Shown piece by piece: positions 15,921 to 24,592 of a stretch of DNA of 42,363 nt. Source of the stretch: Flavobacterium sp. GTDB lineage: Bacteria; Bacteroidota; Bacteroidia; Flavobacteriales; Flavobacteriaceae. Numbering within the stretch: position 1 is the stretch's first letter; every line of letters begins with the position of its first letter. The notes below the pieces were generated by a model. The model ran no database searches. It worked only from the letters and a program-made list of their open reading frames with translations, and was not told where the DNA came from. Both the position numbers and the translations under genes were made by a program. The stretch covers positions 1 through 42,363 of the forward strand of contig NZ_JAIXUB010000007.1 of assembly GCF_027484205.1 (NCBI RefSeq), read 5' to 3'.

Positions 15921-18260
15921 CTATCCAATTACATCCAATTTTGCAAAACGCAGCAATAATTTTTTTATTCCTCCAACTTCAAAACGGATTTCTGCTTTTT
16001 TATCAGCACCAACACCTTCAAGGTTAATAACTTCGCCTTTTCCAAATCGTTCGTGCATTACAATATTTCCTGCTATTAATTTACTGTCAAATAAATTGGC
16101 ATTGGAATTACTTGGAGCGTTACCAGAAACTGGTTTGAGTTTTCTAATATTTGCTGATGAAACTGGTTCTTCTCCATATCGTTTTGGTGGCGTTCCTGCA
16201 ACAGGTTTTGCCAAACGCAATTTTGATTTATCAATATCACCAAAAATATCAATATCCATCATTGGTTTGTATCGATAACCTCCATTATCTATTGGATTTA
16301 CATATTCTAAAAACTCTTCTTTAATTTCTTCAATAAAACGTGAAGGTTCGCTATCAGTAAGTTTTCCCCAACGATAACGTGATTGTGCATAAGTCAAATA
16401 GGCTTGGTGTTCAGCACGAGTTAAGGCCACATAAAACAAACGACGTTCTTCTTCAAGTTCGCTTCTTGTGTTCAAACTCATGGCACTTGGAAATAAATCT
16501 TCTTCCATTCCAACTACAAAAACATAAGGAAATTCTAATCCTTTTGCCAAGTGAATTGTCATCAGTGCTACTCTATCATCATCGCCAGTATCTTTATCTA
16601 AATCGGTTGCAAGTGCCACGTCTTCAAGAAATTCTGACAAAGCACCTCGAGCACCATCAACTTCTTTTTGACCTTCGATGAAATCCTTGATTCCACCCAT
16701 TAAAACCTCAATATTTTCGATTCGAGCAATACCTTCTGGAGTTCCGTCTTTTTTTAATTCTTGAACTAATCCTGTCTTTTTTGTAATATGATCGGTTAAA
16801 TAAAATGCATCTTGATTTTCATTAATGACTTGAAAACTCTTAATCATCGTTACAAAATCTTGCAATTTTGCTTTTGTACCTGAGTTTAATTTCAAATCAA
16901 TTTTATCAATATGTTCCATAACTTCAAAAATGGAACGTTTGTAATGATTTGCAGCAACTGTCAATTTTTCAACTGTTGTGTCACCAATTCCTCTTGCAGG
17001 ATAATTTATTACACGAATTAATGCTTCTTCATCTTTTGGATTTATCACTAATCGTAAATAGCAAATTACATCTTTAATTTCCTTTCTTTGGTAAAACGAC
17101 AAACCTCCATAAATTCTATAAGGAATATCTCTTTTACGCAAGGCATCTTCCATAGCTCTTGATTGCGCATTCGTTCTGTAAAGAATAGCAAATTGTCCGT
17201 TGAGCATTTGATTGCGCATCTTTTGCTCAAAAATTTCACTTGCAACAAAACGTCCTTCTTCACCATCAGTTACACTGCGATGTACTTTAATTTTTGGGCC
17301 AAAATCATTTGCTGTCCAAACTACTTTATCTAATTTGGTTTTATTTTTATCAATAATTGAATTAGCCGCTTCCACAATATTTTTTGTTGAGCGATAATTT
17401 TGTTCAAGTCGATATGTTTTTACATTATCATAATCTTTTTGAAAATTCAAAATATTATTGATGTTTGCGCCACGAAATGCATAGATACTTTGAGCATCAT
17501 CACCAACAACACAAATATTTTGAAATCTATCAGATAAAGCTCTAACAATCAAGTACTGAGAATGATTAGTATCTTGATACTCATCCACCATTATATAACG
17601 AAAACGATCTTGATATTTTGCTAAAACATCTGGAAAACGATTCAATAATTCATTAGTTTTAAGTAGTAAATCATCAAAATCCATGGCGCCAGCTTTGAAA
17701 CATCTATCAACATAGTTCGCATAGATTTCGCCCAAACGAGGCTTTTTTGACATGGCATCTTGCTCTTGCAATTCAGGATTATTGAGATAAGCTTTTACTG
17801 TTATTAATGAATTTTTATAAGAAGAAATTCTACCTAAAACTTGCTTTGGTTTATAAACATCTTTATCCAATTGCATTTCTTTTATAATAGAAGAAATTAA
17901 TCGAACAGAATCTTGTGTATCGTAAATAGTGAAATTTGACGGAAAACCCAACTTATCTGCTTCACTTCTAAGAATTCTTGCAAAAACCGAGTGAAAAGTT
18001 CCCATCCAAAGGTTTTTAGCTTCATTAGTTCCAACAATATCAGCAATACGTTTTTTCATTTCACGTGCTGCTTTGTTAGTAAAAGTTAGCGCTAAAATAT
18101 TAAATGCATCAACACCTAGACTCATTAAATAAGCAATACGCATTGTAAGTACACGTGTTTTACCCGAACCTGCACCAGCGATAATTATCATTGGTCCATC
18201 TTTTTGCAAAACAGGTTCTTGTTGTGCTTCGTTGAGTTGGCTTATATATTTTTGCATCAT
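15921..18260 (-). CDS. uvrD: UvrD/PcrA-type ATP-dependent DNA helicase
   Basis: A 779-residue superfamily 1A 3'-5' helicase. Motif I is AGAGSGKTR (Walker A), motif II VDEYQDTN, motif III VVGDDAQSIYAFRGA, motif IV YRLEQNYRST, motif V HLAKGLEFPYVFVVG and motif VI RRLFYVALTRA. The C-terminal tail ends with a Tudor-like segment (HERFGKGEVINLEGVG and KLLLRFAKL), as in PcrA, which binds RNA polymerase or other partners. It acts in nucleotide excision and replication-conflict repair. The first two codons are both ATG (18260, 18257). A matching promoter lies at 18295-18325. Confidence 0.95.
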   Translation of the reverse strand: MMQKYISQLNEAQQEPVLQKDGPMIIIAGAGSGKTRVLTMRIAYLMSLGVDAFNILALTFTNKAAREMKKRIADIVGTNEAKNLWMGTFHSVFARILRSEADKLGFPSNFTIYDTQDSVRLISSIIKEMQLDKDVYKPKQVLGRISSYKNSLITVKAYLNNPELQEQDAMSKKPRLGEIYANYVDRCFKAGAMDFDDLLLKTNELLNRFPDVLAKYQDRFRYIMVDEYQDTNHSQYLIVRALSDRFQNICVVGDDAQSIYAFRGANINNILNFQKDYDNVKTYRLEQNYRSTKNIVEAANSIIDKNKTKLDKVVWTANDFGPKIKVHRSVTDGEEGRFVASEIFEQKMRNQMLNGQFAILYRTNAQSRAMEDALRKRDIPYRIYGGLSFYQRKEIKDVICYLRLVINPKDEEALIRVINYPARGIGDTTVEKLTVAANHYKRSIFEVMEHIDKIDLKLNSGTKAKLQDFVTMIKSFQVINENQDAFYLTDHITKKTGLVQELKKDGTPEGIARIENIEVLMGGIKDFIEGQKEVDGARGALSEFLEDVALATDLDKDTGDDDRVALMTIHLAKGLEFPYVFVVGMEEDLFPSAMSLNTRSELEEERRLFYVALTRAEHQAYLTYAQSRYRWGKLTDSEPSRFIEEIKEEFLEYVNPIDNGGYRYKPMMDIDIFGDIDKSKLRLAKPVAGTPPKRYGEEPVSSANIRKLKPVSGNAPSNSNANLFDSKLIAGNIVMHERFGKGEVINLEGVGADKKAEIRFEVGGIKKLLLRFAKLDVIG

Positions 18261-18294
18261 AAGTTTAAACTTCTATCATAGTTTTAGAGATTTA

Positions 18295-18325
18295 CAAAAA
18301 TAGGTTTAGTTACCAATAATAACAA
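18295..18325 (-). promoter_or_regulatory. Promoter of the UvrD/PcrA gene
   Basis: On the minus strand TTG (18325-18323), 20 bp, TATTTTTG (18302-18295): matches the Bacteroidota consensus, about 34 bp before the start codon. Confidence 0.65.
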
Positions 18326-18408
18326 TAAAAAAACCTTCGATTTATCAACTATTTTTTGCATCCAATTTAAAAATTGTTTTCCTTTGTAAACACTTAATTT
18401 TATTAGAC

Positions 18409-18918
18409 ATGAAAGCAAAATTTATACTCTCTTTTTTATTAGTTTCAACTTTATTTGGATGTTCAACTGCTGCAAAAAAAATGCAAAAAACTTACAATGC
18501 AGGTGAAGGAATGATTGTTGGTACCATTTGTATAGATAAAAAAATATATAATGGCTATACTTTCTCTTATTGTGATGATATTCCATCAATTAATGATTAT
18601 CCAAATGAACAAGGAAGTTTTACTTACAAATATGACAGAGCAGATTTTAAGAAAAAAGGCAAATCGTATTTTCTTTTTAGTGTTGCTAAGCCAGAAGGAA
18701 AATATAAGTTTTTTAAAATCAAAATTTTTAATAATTCAAGAAACAACATTTCAATAATGGAAATTCCTGTTAACATGAAATTTGAGATAAAAGAAGGAAA
18801 AACAACTTATTTTGGTCAATTGAATGTTAATACAAGAAAGAAAATTTATACAGTTGAAAATCAAATTGAAAGAGATAGAATTTGGTTTGCTAAAAAAGCT
18901 AAACAAATACAATTTTAA
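18409..18918 (+). CDS. Hypothetical lipoprotein
   Basis: 169 residues starting MKAKFILSF with lipobox TLFGC (Cys18). The mature part is basic and beta-rich (YTFSYCDDIPS, GSFTYKYDRADFKKKGKSYF). No family recognised. It ends 3 bp before the next gene, so the two are co-transcribed. A TTG-18 bp-TAATTTTA element (18374-18402) is a near-consensus promoter lacking the final G. Confidence 0.8.
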   Translation: MKAKFILSFLLVSTLFGCSTAAKKMQKTYNAGEGMIVGTICIDKKIYNGYTFSYCDDIPSINDYPNEQGSFTYKYDRADFKKKGKSYFLFSVAKPEGKYKFFKIKIFNNSRNNISIMEIPVNMKFEIKEGKTTYFGQLNVNTRKKIYTVENQIERDRIWFAKKAKQIQF

Positions 18919-18921
18919 ACT

Positions 18922-19449
18922 ATGAATGCAGATAAAATTATTGAATTGAGTTTTTATACACTTCCAGCATTAATTACTGGTGCTGTAGCGTATTATTCAT
19001 TTAAAACATTTACTGATAGCGAAGACAAAAGAAGACGTTTTAATTTATTGAAAGAAAATCAAAAGCAATCATTGCCATTAAAACTTCAGGCGTATGAAAG
19101 ACTTGCCTTGTTTTTAGAAAGAATTAGTCCGTCAAAACTTTTAATAAGAGTTGCCCCATTAAATGATGATAAAAGAGATTATCAAAATTTATTAATTCAT
19201 CATATTGAGCAAGAATACGAACACAATTTAACACAACAAATCTATGTTTCAGATGAATGTTGGAACATGATTGTAACAGCAAAAAACACCATCATTCAAA
19301 ACATAAGAAAAACAACTTTAAGTCAAGAAATTGCAAATTCAGATAAACTTAGAGAAACAATATTGAGTAATTTATTTGAAAGTGAATCTTCTACAGCAAC
19401 CTCAATAGCATTAAGTTATTTAAAAAGTGAAGTTAAAGAATTTTTATAA
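18922..19449 (+). CDS. Conserved membrane-anchored protein of unknown function (DUF7935-like)
   Basis: 175 residues. One N-terminal membrane helix (about 9-30, FYTLPALITGAVAYYSF) precedes a charged helical cytoplasmic domain (KENQKQSLPLKLQAYERLAL, ISPSKLLIRVAP). It resembles a widespread flavobacterial protein family of unknown function; I recall it as DUF7935, with moderate confidence. It follows the lipoprotein gene after 3 bp and ends at a strong bidirectional terminator. Confidence 0.82.
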   Translation: MNADKIIELSFYTLPALITGAVAYYSFKTFTDSEDKRRRFNLLKENQKQSLPLKLQAYERLALFLERISPSKLLIRVAPLNDDKRDYQNLLIHHIEQEYEHNLTQQIYVSDECWNMIVTAKNTIIQNIRKTTLSQEIANSDKLRETILSNLFESESSTATSIALSYLKSEVKEFL

Positions 19450-19462
19450 TCACTATAAAACA

Positions 19463-19498
19463 AAAAAAAACCGATTGAATTTTCAATCGGTTTTTTTA
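19463..19498. terminator. Bidirectional terminator
   Basis: A perfect 15-bp stem (core ACCGATTGA / TCAATCGGT) with an A run on the left and a T run on the right, between convergent genes ending at 19449 and 19515. Confidence 0.92.
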
Positions 19499-19514
19499 TA
19501 TCTAAAATTTTAGT

Positions 19515-20651
19515 TTAATTTTTTGAAGGTGCAGCAACTCTATCGTTGAATGGAATTACAACGTAAACATTTCTTACTGCTAAATTTGAAGCTGGTAGTT
19601 GTTGCGTATTAATTAAAACACCGTTAACATTATAAGCTCTAAAAGTCAACACTTCATTTCTTGGTACACCAGCAGATAAAGATCCATTTGCTCCTGTTAT
19701 TCCTAAATCCATTAAAACATCTCCTGTTGAACCTGCTTGTCTGCTAATTGTAACTCTAACACCTTGAACTGGAGTTCCGTCAGCATTAGTAACAAAAACA
19801 TTTAATGTTGCAACTGGGTATGCATAATCACAATTCCACCAAGAAAAATGAGACACATTTCCAACATATTTACCACCTATTCTTCTAGCAAAACCATTTT
19901 CTTCCCACATACCAGAAGTTTCATTAAAATGCCATAACGGAATAGTTGAAGGTGCTGTATCTAATTGATTAGCTGCAATTGGTAATGAAATATTAGCTGT
20001 ATGACCAGTAGTAATTTGAAGTTTTTGATTATCATCACCTCTTAATTCAACATTAATCATACCATAAGTTTCCATACCAGAAATTGAACCATCTTCTCTC
20101 TCACCAATTAAGTTACCAGGCATTTTATCAAAAACTTTTGGATCTGCTGCATCTAAATGATTTACTATAACTTTAACATCTCCATTGTATGCTGTTCCGT
20201 TTTCTAACATGAAAGAACCATCAAAAGTAACTTTAGTTGTATTTGGTAATGTTACTTCAGAAACTACACCTGTTGGAATTGTAGCAGTTACATCCATAGG
20301 TAACATCATTATTGTCAATTCATTAAGACCTTCATGAGACATTACTAATCTTGAACCATCTAAATATCCTTCTTTCTTAGCTGTGAAATAAGCAAAACGC
20401 TCTTTTACATTTGCATTTACATAAGAAAAAATACCACTTGAATTAGTAGTTACTTCATATCCATTTAAAGATATAGTAGCATTTGCAATTGGGTTATTGT
20501 TGATGTCAACTATTTTTCCTTTAAAATCTCTACTTACTACATTTCCAAAAGTAAATTCGCTTTCCTTAGTAGCCTCTTCTTTACTATCACAATTAGTGAA
20601 GACTAAAGATAAAACTGCCATTCCTAAAAATAAAAGTTTGTTTGTTTTCAT
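19515..20651 (-). CDS. Carboxypeptidase-regulatory-like domain lipoprotein (paralog 1)
   Basis: 378 residues. The lipobox TNC (Cys21) is followed by DSKEEA, an acidic stretch like the surface-export signals of Bacteroidota lipoproteins (inference). Residues about 42-115 form a carboxypeptidase-regulatory-like (CarboxypepD_reg) beta sandwich (FKGKIVDINNNPIANATISL and GIFSYVNANV). A middle beta-rich part has MLENGTAYNGDVKVI, and a second, C-terminal Ig-like unit starts at ATLNVFVTNADGTPVQGVRV. No enzyme motif is seen. It is a close paralog of the next gene upstream and shares its 5' region. Function unknown; a surface scaffold is plausible. Confidence 0.88.
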   Translation of the reverse strand: MKTNKLLFLGMAVLSLVFTNCDSKEEATKESEFTFGNVVSRDFKGKIVDINNNPIANATISLNGYEVTTNSSGIFSYVNANVKERFAYFTAKKEGYLDGSRLVMSHEGLNELTIMMLPMDVTATIPTGVVSEVTLPNTTKVTFDGSFMLENGTAYNGDVKVIVNHLDAADPKVFDKMPGNLIGEREDGSISGMETYGMINVELRGDDNQKLQITTGHTANISLPIAANQLDTAPSTIPLWHFNETSGMWEENGFARRIGGKYVGNVSHFSWWNCDYAYPVATLNVFVTNADGTPVQGVRVTISRQAGSTGDVLMDLGITGANGSLSAGVPRNEVLTFRAYNVNGVLINTQQLPASNLAVRNVYVVIPFNDRVAAPSKN

Positions 20652-20670
20652 GTTATTCTATTTTATTATT

Positions 20671-20736
20671 AACTTGGGTTTAATACACATGGCAAAAGAA
20701 CGCACATGTTGAAGATTTTGAAAAAAAATTCGTTAT
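20671..20736 (-). promoter_or_regulatory. Conserved 5' region shared by the two paralogous lipoprotein genes (copy 1)
   Basis: This ~65-bp stretch, starting about 20 bp before the start codon, aligns with 22111-22175 upstream of the second paralog. Shared blocks on the minus strand include TAACGA, a long T run, TGTGYGTTCTTT and CCCAA. A TTCTTTTG block (20700-20693) is one base from the -7 consensus. Likely promoter and leader. Confidence 0.6.
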
Positions 20737-20879
20737 ACAACATCAATAGTCGACAAAATGCATAAATAGAAGAATAATGAAAATTTTTTATGCTTTAAAA
20801 ATTTACTTTTGTAGTATTAATGCGACTTTACATTAATATTAAATCATTTCTTAAATAGGTTAAAAGCAATTTTTTGGTA

Positions 20880-20913
20880 AAAAAAAAGACCGACTGAAAA
20901 ACAGTCGGTCTTT
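20880..20913 (-). terminator. Terminator of paralog 2
   Basis: Stem AAAGACCGACTG / CAGTCGGTCTTT (20885-20896 and 20902-20913) with a 5-nt loop, with a T run on the minus strand, about 20 bp after the stop of the gene at 20934. Confidence 0.9.
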
Positions 20914-20933
20914 ATATATTAAAAATCTCTTTT

Positions 20934-22085
20934 TTAATTCTTTTTTGTTGTAGCAACTCTGTCGTTAAAAGGAATAACTACATAAACTGTTCTATTTGCT
21001 AATGTAGAAGCAGGTAATTCTTGTGTATTAATTAAAAGACCATTGATATTATAAGCTCTAAAAACAAATACTTCATTGTAAGGTACACCAGCAGATAAAG
21101 TACCGTTACTTCCTGTTACACCTAATGAAATTAAAGGAACATTCCAGTGGTCAGCAGGTGCAGTTACACTTGGTCTAAAAATTTCAACTTTAACGCCTTG
21201 AACTGGAGTTCCATCAGCATTTGTAACCACTACATTTAAATTAGCAACTGGATAAGCCCAGTCATTATTCCAAACTGTAAAGTGAGAAACATTTCCAACA
21301 TATTGGTTTCCAATTCTTTCAGAAAAACCTTCTTCAACCCAAACACCTTTTTTTACATCAAAATACCACATAGGCATAATGTTTGGCGCAATAGCTTGTT
21401 GAGCTTGAGTAGCAATATCCATTGTGATTTTTGCTGTATGTCCTTCTGTTAATTGTAATTTTTGATTATCTGAACCATATAACTCAACATTAACCATTCC
21501 AAAAGTCTCTAAACCTTTGTAATCACCATTACTATCAATTGCTAGTAAAGAACCTGGCATTTTATCAAAAACTTTTGGATCGTTAGCAGGTAAATCTGCT
21601 GAAAGAACTTTTACAGTACCATTGTATACTTCACCAGATTCTGTTGTAAAAGCTCCATCAAATTTGATTGAAGTATTACCTACAGTTACTGTAGCTATTT
21701 CTCCAGTTTGAATCATATCTACTTTTGGAGTTAATAACATAATAGTTAATTCATTCAAACCATCATGTGTCATAACTGTTCTTGAACCACTTAAAAAACC
21801 ATCCTTTTCTGCGGTGAAATAAGCAAAACGCTCTTTTACAGATGCATTTACATAAGAAAAAATACCACTTGAATTAGTAGTAACTTCATATCCATTTAAA
21901 GTAACGGTTGCATTTGCAATTGGATTGTTGTTTTCATCAACAATTTTTCCTTTAAAATCTCTTGATACAGTAGCACCAAAATTAAATTCATTTTGAGATG
22001 TAGTTGCGTCTTCTTTGTTATCACAATTTGTGAATAAAATAGACAAGACAGAAAGGCCTAAAATAAAAAGTTTATTCGTTTTCAT
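20934..22085 (-). CDS. Carboxypeptidase-regulatory-like domain lipoprotein (paralog 2)
   Basis: 383 residues with the same layout as paralog 1 along the whole length: lipobox TNC with DNKEDA after it, CarboxypepD_reg sandwich (FKGKIVDENNNPIANATVTL), middle beta region and a C-terminal Ig-like unit (ANLNVVVTNADGTPVQGVKV). It differs mainly in the middle part and in a slightly longer C-terminal loop (FRPSVTAPADHWNVPL). Each copy has its own terminator, so they are separate transcription units. Function unknown. Confidence 0.88.
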   Translation of the reverse strand: MKTNKLFILGLSVLSILFTNCDNKEDATTSQNEFNFGATVSRDFKGKIVDENNNPIANATVTLNGYEVTTNSSGIFSYVNASVKERFAYFTAEKDGFLSGSRTVMTHDGLNELTIMLLTPKVDMIQTGEIATVTVGNTSIKFDGAFTTESGEVYNGTVKVLSADLPANDPKVFDKMPGSLLAIDSNGDYKGLETFGMVNVELYGSDNQKLQLTEGHTAKITMDIATQAQQAIAPNIMPMWYFDVKKGVWVEEGFSERIGNQYVGNVSHFTVWNNDWAYPVANLNVVVTNADGTPVQGVKVEIFRPSVTAPADHWNVPLISLGVTGSNGTLSAGVPYNEVFVFRAYNINGLLINTQELPASTLANRTVYVVIPFNDRVATTKKN

Positions 22086-22110
22086 ATTTTAATAAATTTA
22101 ATTTAATAAT

Positions 22111-22175
22111 AAATTTGGGATTTACACGGTGCGAAAGAACACACAAGTTGTGAAACACAAAAAAAAAATCGTTAG
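22111..22175 (-). promoter_or_regulatory. Conserved 5' region shared by the two paralogous lipoprotein genes (copy 2)
   Basis: Counterpart of 20671-20736, with matching order and spacing of blocks. The -7-like block is TTCTTTCG (22139-22132, minus). Confidence 0.6.
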
Positions 22176-22237
22176 AAAACCTCAAAACTCGTTGAATTGC
22201 AATATTGCTAATCAAAAAGACAAAAATTAACAAAATA

Positions 22238-24355
22238 CTACTTAATTAGAAGTCTTTGTAATTGATTTTTTTCTTCAATCGAAAGGTCAGGAAGTAATTT
22301 TTCAAATTGAAGATAGCTTTTTTCATTCTTTATCAACTCTCTAATTTTATCTCGAGCATATTTTGTAAATTGCCATTTATGATGTGTTGTGGCATTAACC
22401 AAATTTTTGAGAACTTCATCATTTTCAGGATAAATTGAAAGATAACTATCAAAGGCATTTTGACGAATTGAACTTTCATAACTTGGTGACGTGTAATTTT
22501 TCAACTCATCTATAGCTTTTAATGCAATAATTGATGCTTTTTGATCATTCTCATGAGTATCAGCATATAAAATACATGATGTTAAATAAAGTATTCGTAA
22601 CTCTTTATCACTTCGTCCTTGCCAATCTTTTGCAATTTCTAAATATTTACTTTGTTGCTCAGGAAAATTTTTCCATAAAGTAATAAATGATGTTTGTTTA
22701 GTTTCATATGAGGTATCATTCAATAATGTTTCGTAATCTGATTTGAATGAAACTGGAACTTTAGATAGTGTTTCAGCTACAGCTTTACGAATTGCAACAT
22801 CATTAGATTTCATTGCCAAATCATACAATTCAGAGACTTTTTCAAAAGGTTCATTTCTAATTTGATAAATCACTTCTATCTTGAGTGGAAAATAACCGTT
22901 TGATTCTAAAATTGTTTTAAATAAATAATATTTGTCTTTTAAGATAGTTTTTCGCTCTTGTTGCAATTTTAATAAATCTTTGATGTAAGCATTTTTTGTT
23001 AAAAGAAAATTAATATCATTTGCAGGATATTTATAATCTTCCAACCAAACTTTCTTGAAATTTTCAGTATCAAAATCGGATACCTTTTTAATTTCTGCTA
23101 AAAAATCATCTGTTTCAGCATTTTTAAATTGGTATCGCTTCAAATAATTTTTAACCGCTTTTCTAAATTTCTTTTCTCCAATAGATTCCTTAATATAATG
23201 TAAAGCCCAAGCACCTTTTTGATAAAAGCTTAACGAACTTGCTTTTTCATTCATTACAGGAATTGTATCTGTTTTTGCAGCAACTTTCAATCGATTAGCA
23301 TAACTATATAATTGATTATAAAAATAATCGTCACCAAAAACCTTACGTTCCGCAAGCAATGCATAATATGTTGCAAATCCTTCTTGAAGCCAATGATGTT
23401 TACCCGATTTTGCTGTAACCAAATCGCCAAACCATTGATGTGCCAACTCATGTGCATTTACATTCAAATAATTTCTATCATTAAATCCGCTTTCATCAAC
23501 TACATAATCTTGTGAAAAAATAGTCGCCGATGTGTTTTCCATTCCAGCATAAAGGAAATCCTCAACCGGAACTTGACGATAAATTTTCCATGGATACTTC
23601 ACCCCTATTTCTTTTTCAAGGAAATCAAAAATAGTTTTCGAATCTTTATAAGTGTATTGGTATTTATCTTCATCCATTGGTTTATAATAGTTTTCTAATG
23701 GAATACCACTATTTGAAGATTCTGTTTTATGAAGAAAATTTCCAATCGCAATCATCACTAAATAGGATGACATTGGTCGTTGCATTTTGAATTTATACGA
23801 CAAATAATTATCTCCTTCTGACCAACTTCTAGCAACTTTTGTTTCAGTTAAAACACCATTAGAAATAGCTGTAAACTTTGACATAGCGTTCATTTCTTCA
23901 ACAATAGTAACACTAATATTAAAAATTACTTTCTCATTTACATCATCAAAACTTGGCAACCAATGACTTGTGAATTTCCCTTGTCCTTGAGTCCAAATTT
24001 GTTGTCCTTTATCAATTCCTGTAAAATATATAGTCTGTTTTGGTATAGCATTATAAGTAAATGAAACCTTATTTTTACCTTTCTTAAATCCTTCAAATAG
24101 AATTAATTCCTTCTTATTATTTTTATAATTTACAGATTTTCCATTAATCAAAACCTCTTTAAAATCTATGTTTTTTGCATCAATTCTAATGGAATCAATT
24201 TCGGAAAGCACTTTAAATTCATAAGTGATTTCTCCATAAACAGATTTAGTTTTAAAATTTGGCTGAACATTTGCATCACATTTTATAAAATCAACCTTTG
24301 AAATTTGTTGACTAAAAGAAAGAAATGAAAAGAAGAGAAGAATTAAATATTTCAT
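22238..24355 (-). CDS. M1 family metallopeptidase (aminopeptidase)
   Basis: A 705-residue secreted or periplasmic zinc aminopeptidase. Signal peptide (cleavage after LSFSQ). The N-terminal beta domain ends in QGQGKFTSHWLPSFDDVNEK. The substrate-anchoring GMEN (271-274) replaces the usual GAMEN/GGMEN. The zinc site HELAH (302-306) pairs with Glu325 in WLQEGFATY, and the likely transition-state Tyr lies in SLSFYQKGAWALHY. A helical C-terminal domain follows. It removes N-terminal residues from peptides. It is shorter than E. coli PepN, as usual for Bacteroidota paralogs. Confidence 0.94.
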   Translation of the reverse strand: MKYLILLFFSFLSFSQQISKVDFIKCDANVQPNFKTKSVYGEITYEFKVLSEIDSIRIDAKNIDFKEVLINGKSVNYKNNKKELILFEGFKKGKNKVSFTYNAIPKQTIYFTGIDKGQQIWTQGQGKFTSHWLPSFDDVNEKVIFNISVTIVEEMNAMSKFTAISNGVLTETKVARSWSEGDNYLSYKFKMQRPMSSYLVMIAIGNFLHKTESSNSGIPLENYYKPMDEDKYQYTYKDSKTIFDFLEKEIGVKYPWKIYRQVPVEDFLYAGMENTSATIFSQDYVVDESGFNDRNYLNVNAHELAHQWFGDLVTAKSGKHHWLQEGFATYYALLAERKVFGDDYFYNQLYSYANRLKVAAKTDTIPVMNEKASSLSFYQKGAWALHYIKESIGEKKFRKAVKNYLKRYQFKNAETDDFLAEIKKVSDFDTENFKKVWLEDYKYPANDINFLLTKNAYIKDLLKLQQERKTILKDKYYLFKTILESNGYFPLKIEVIYQIRNEPFEKVSELYDLAMKSNDVAIRKAVAETLSKVPVSFKSDYETLLNDTSYETKQTSFITLWKNFPEQQSKYLEIAKDWQGRSDKELRILYLTSCILYADTHENDQKASIIALKAIDELKNYTSPSYESSIRQNAFDSYLSIYPENDEVLKNLVNATTHHKWQFTKYARDKIRELIKNEKSYLQFEKLLPDLSIEEKNQLQRLLIK

Positions 24356-24373
24356 AGAATTATTATTGAATTA

Positions 24374-24381
24374 CAAATATA
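24374..24381 (-). promoter_or_regulatory. Candidate -7 element of the M1 peptidase gene
   Basis: Minus-strand TATATTTG, about 18 bp before the start codon. No TTG at the canonical distance, so a partial match. Confidence 0.5.
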
Positions 24382-24509
24382 GTTATTGAGAATCAAATTA
24401 AACTTTAGAAATACAAATTTGAGAAATTTATAAAATCCTCAATTTGAAATTGATATTTTCACTTCACTTCGATAAACTCAGTGTAAGCTAGCTCAGTTTG
24501 ACATTGTTT

Positions 24510-24583
24510 TTGAAATTGAATTTTGAAATTGAATTTGAAACCTTATCTTCGCTCTATTGAAATTGAATTTTGAAATTGCAATT
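24510..24583. repeat. Intergenic GAAATTGAATTTT repeats
   Basis: An identical 22-bp segment (beginning TTGAAATTGAATTTTG) occurs at 24510-24531 and 24557-24578, 47 bp apart, in the 237-bp gap between the M1 peptidase and recG. Just before it (24472-24502) is a degenerate ACTTCGATAAACTCAGTGTAA-type sequence, a dispersed intergenic motif I associate with Bacteroidota genomes. Confidence 0.7.
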
Positions 24584-24592
24584 GCTATTTAA

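Noticed and set aside
16379..16681. 100-codon plus-strand frame inside the helicase gene
   Set aside because: Antisense to conserved helicase motifs; composition is that of a shadow.
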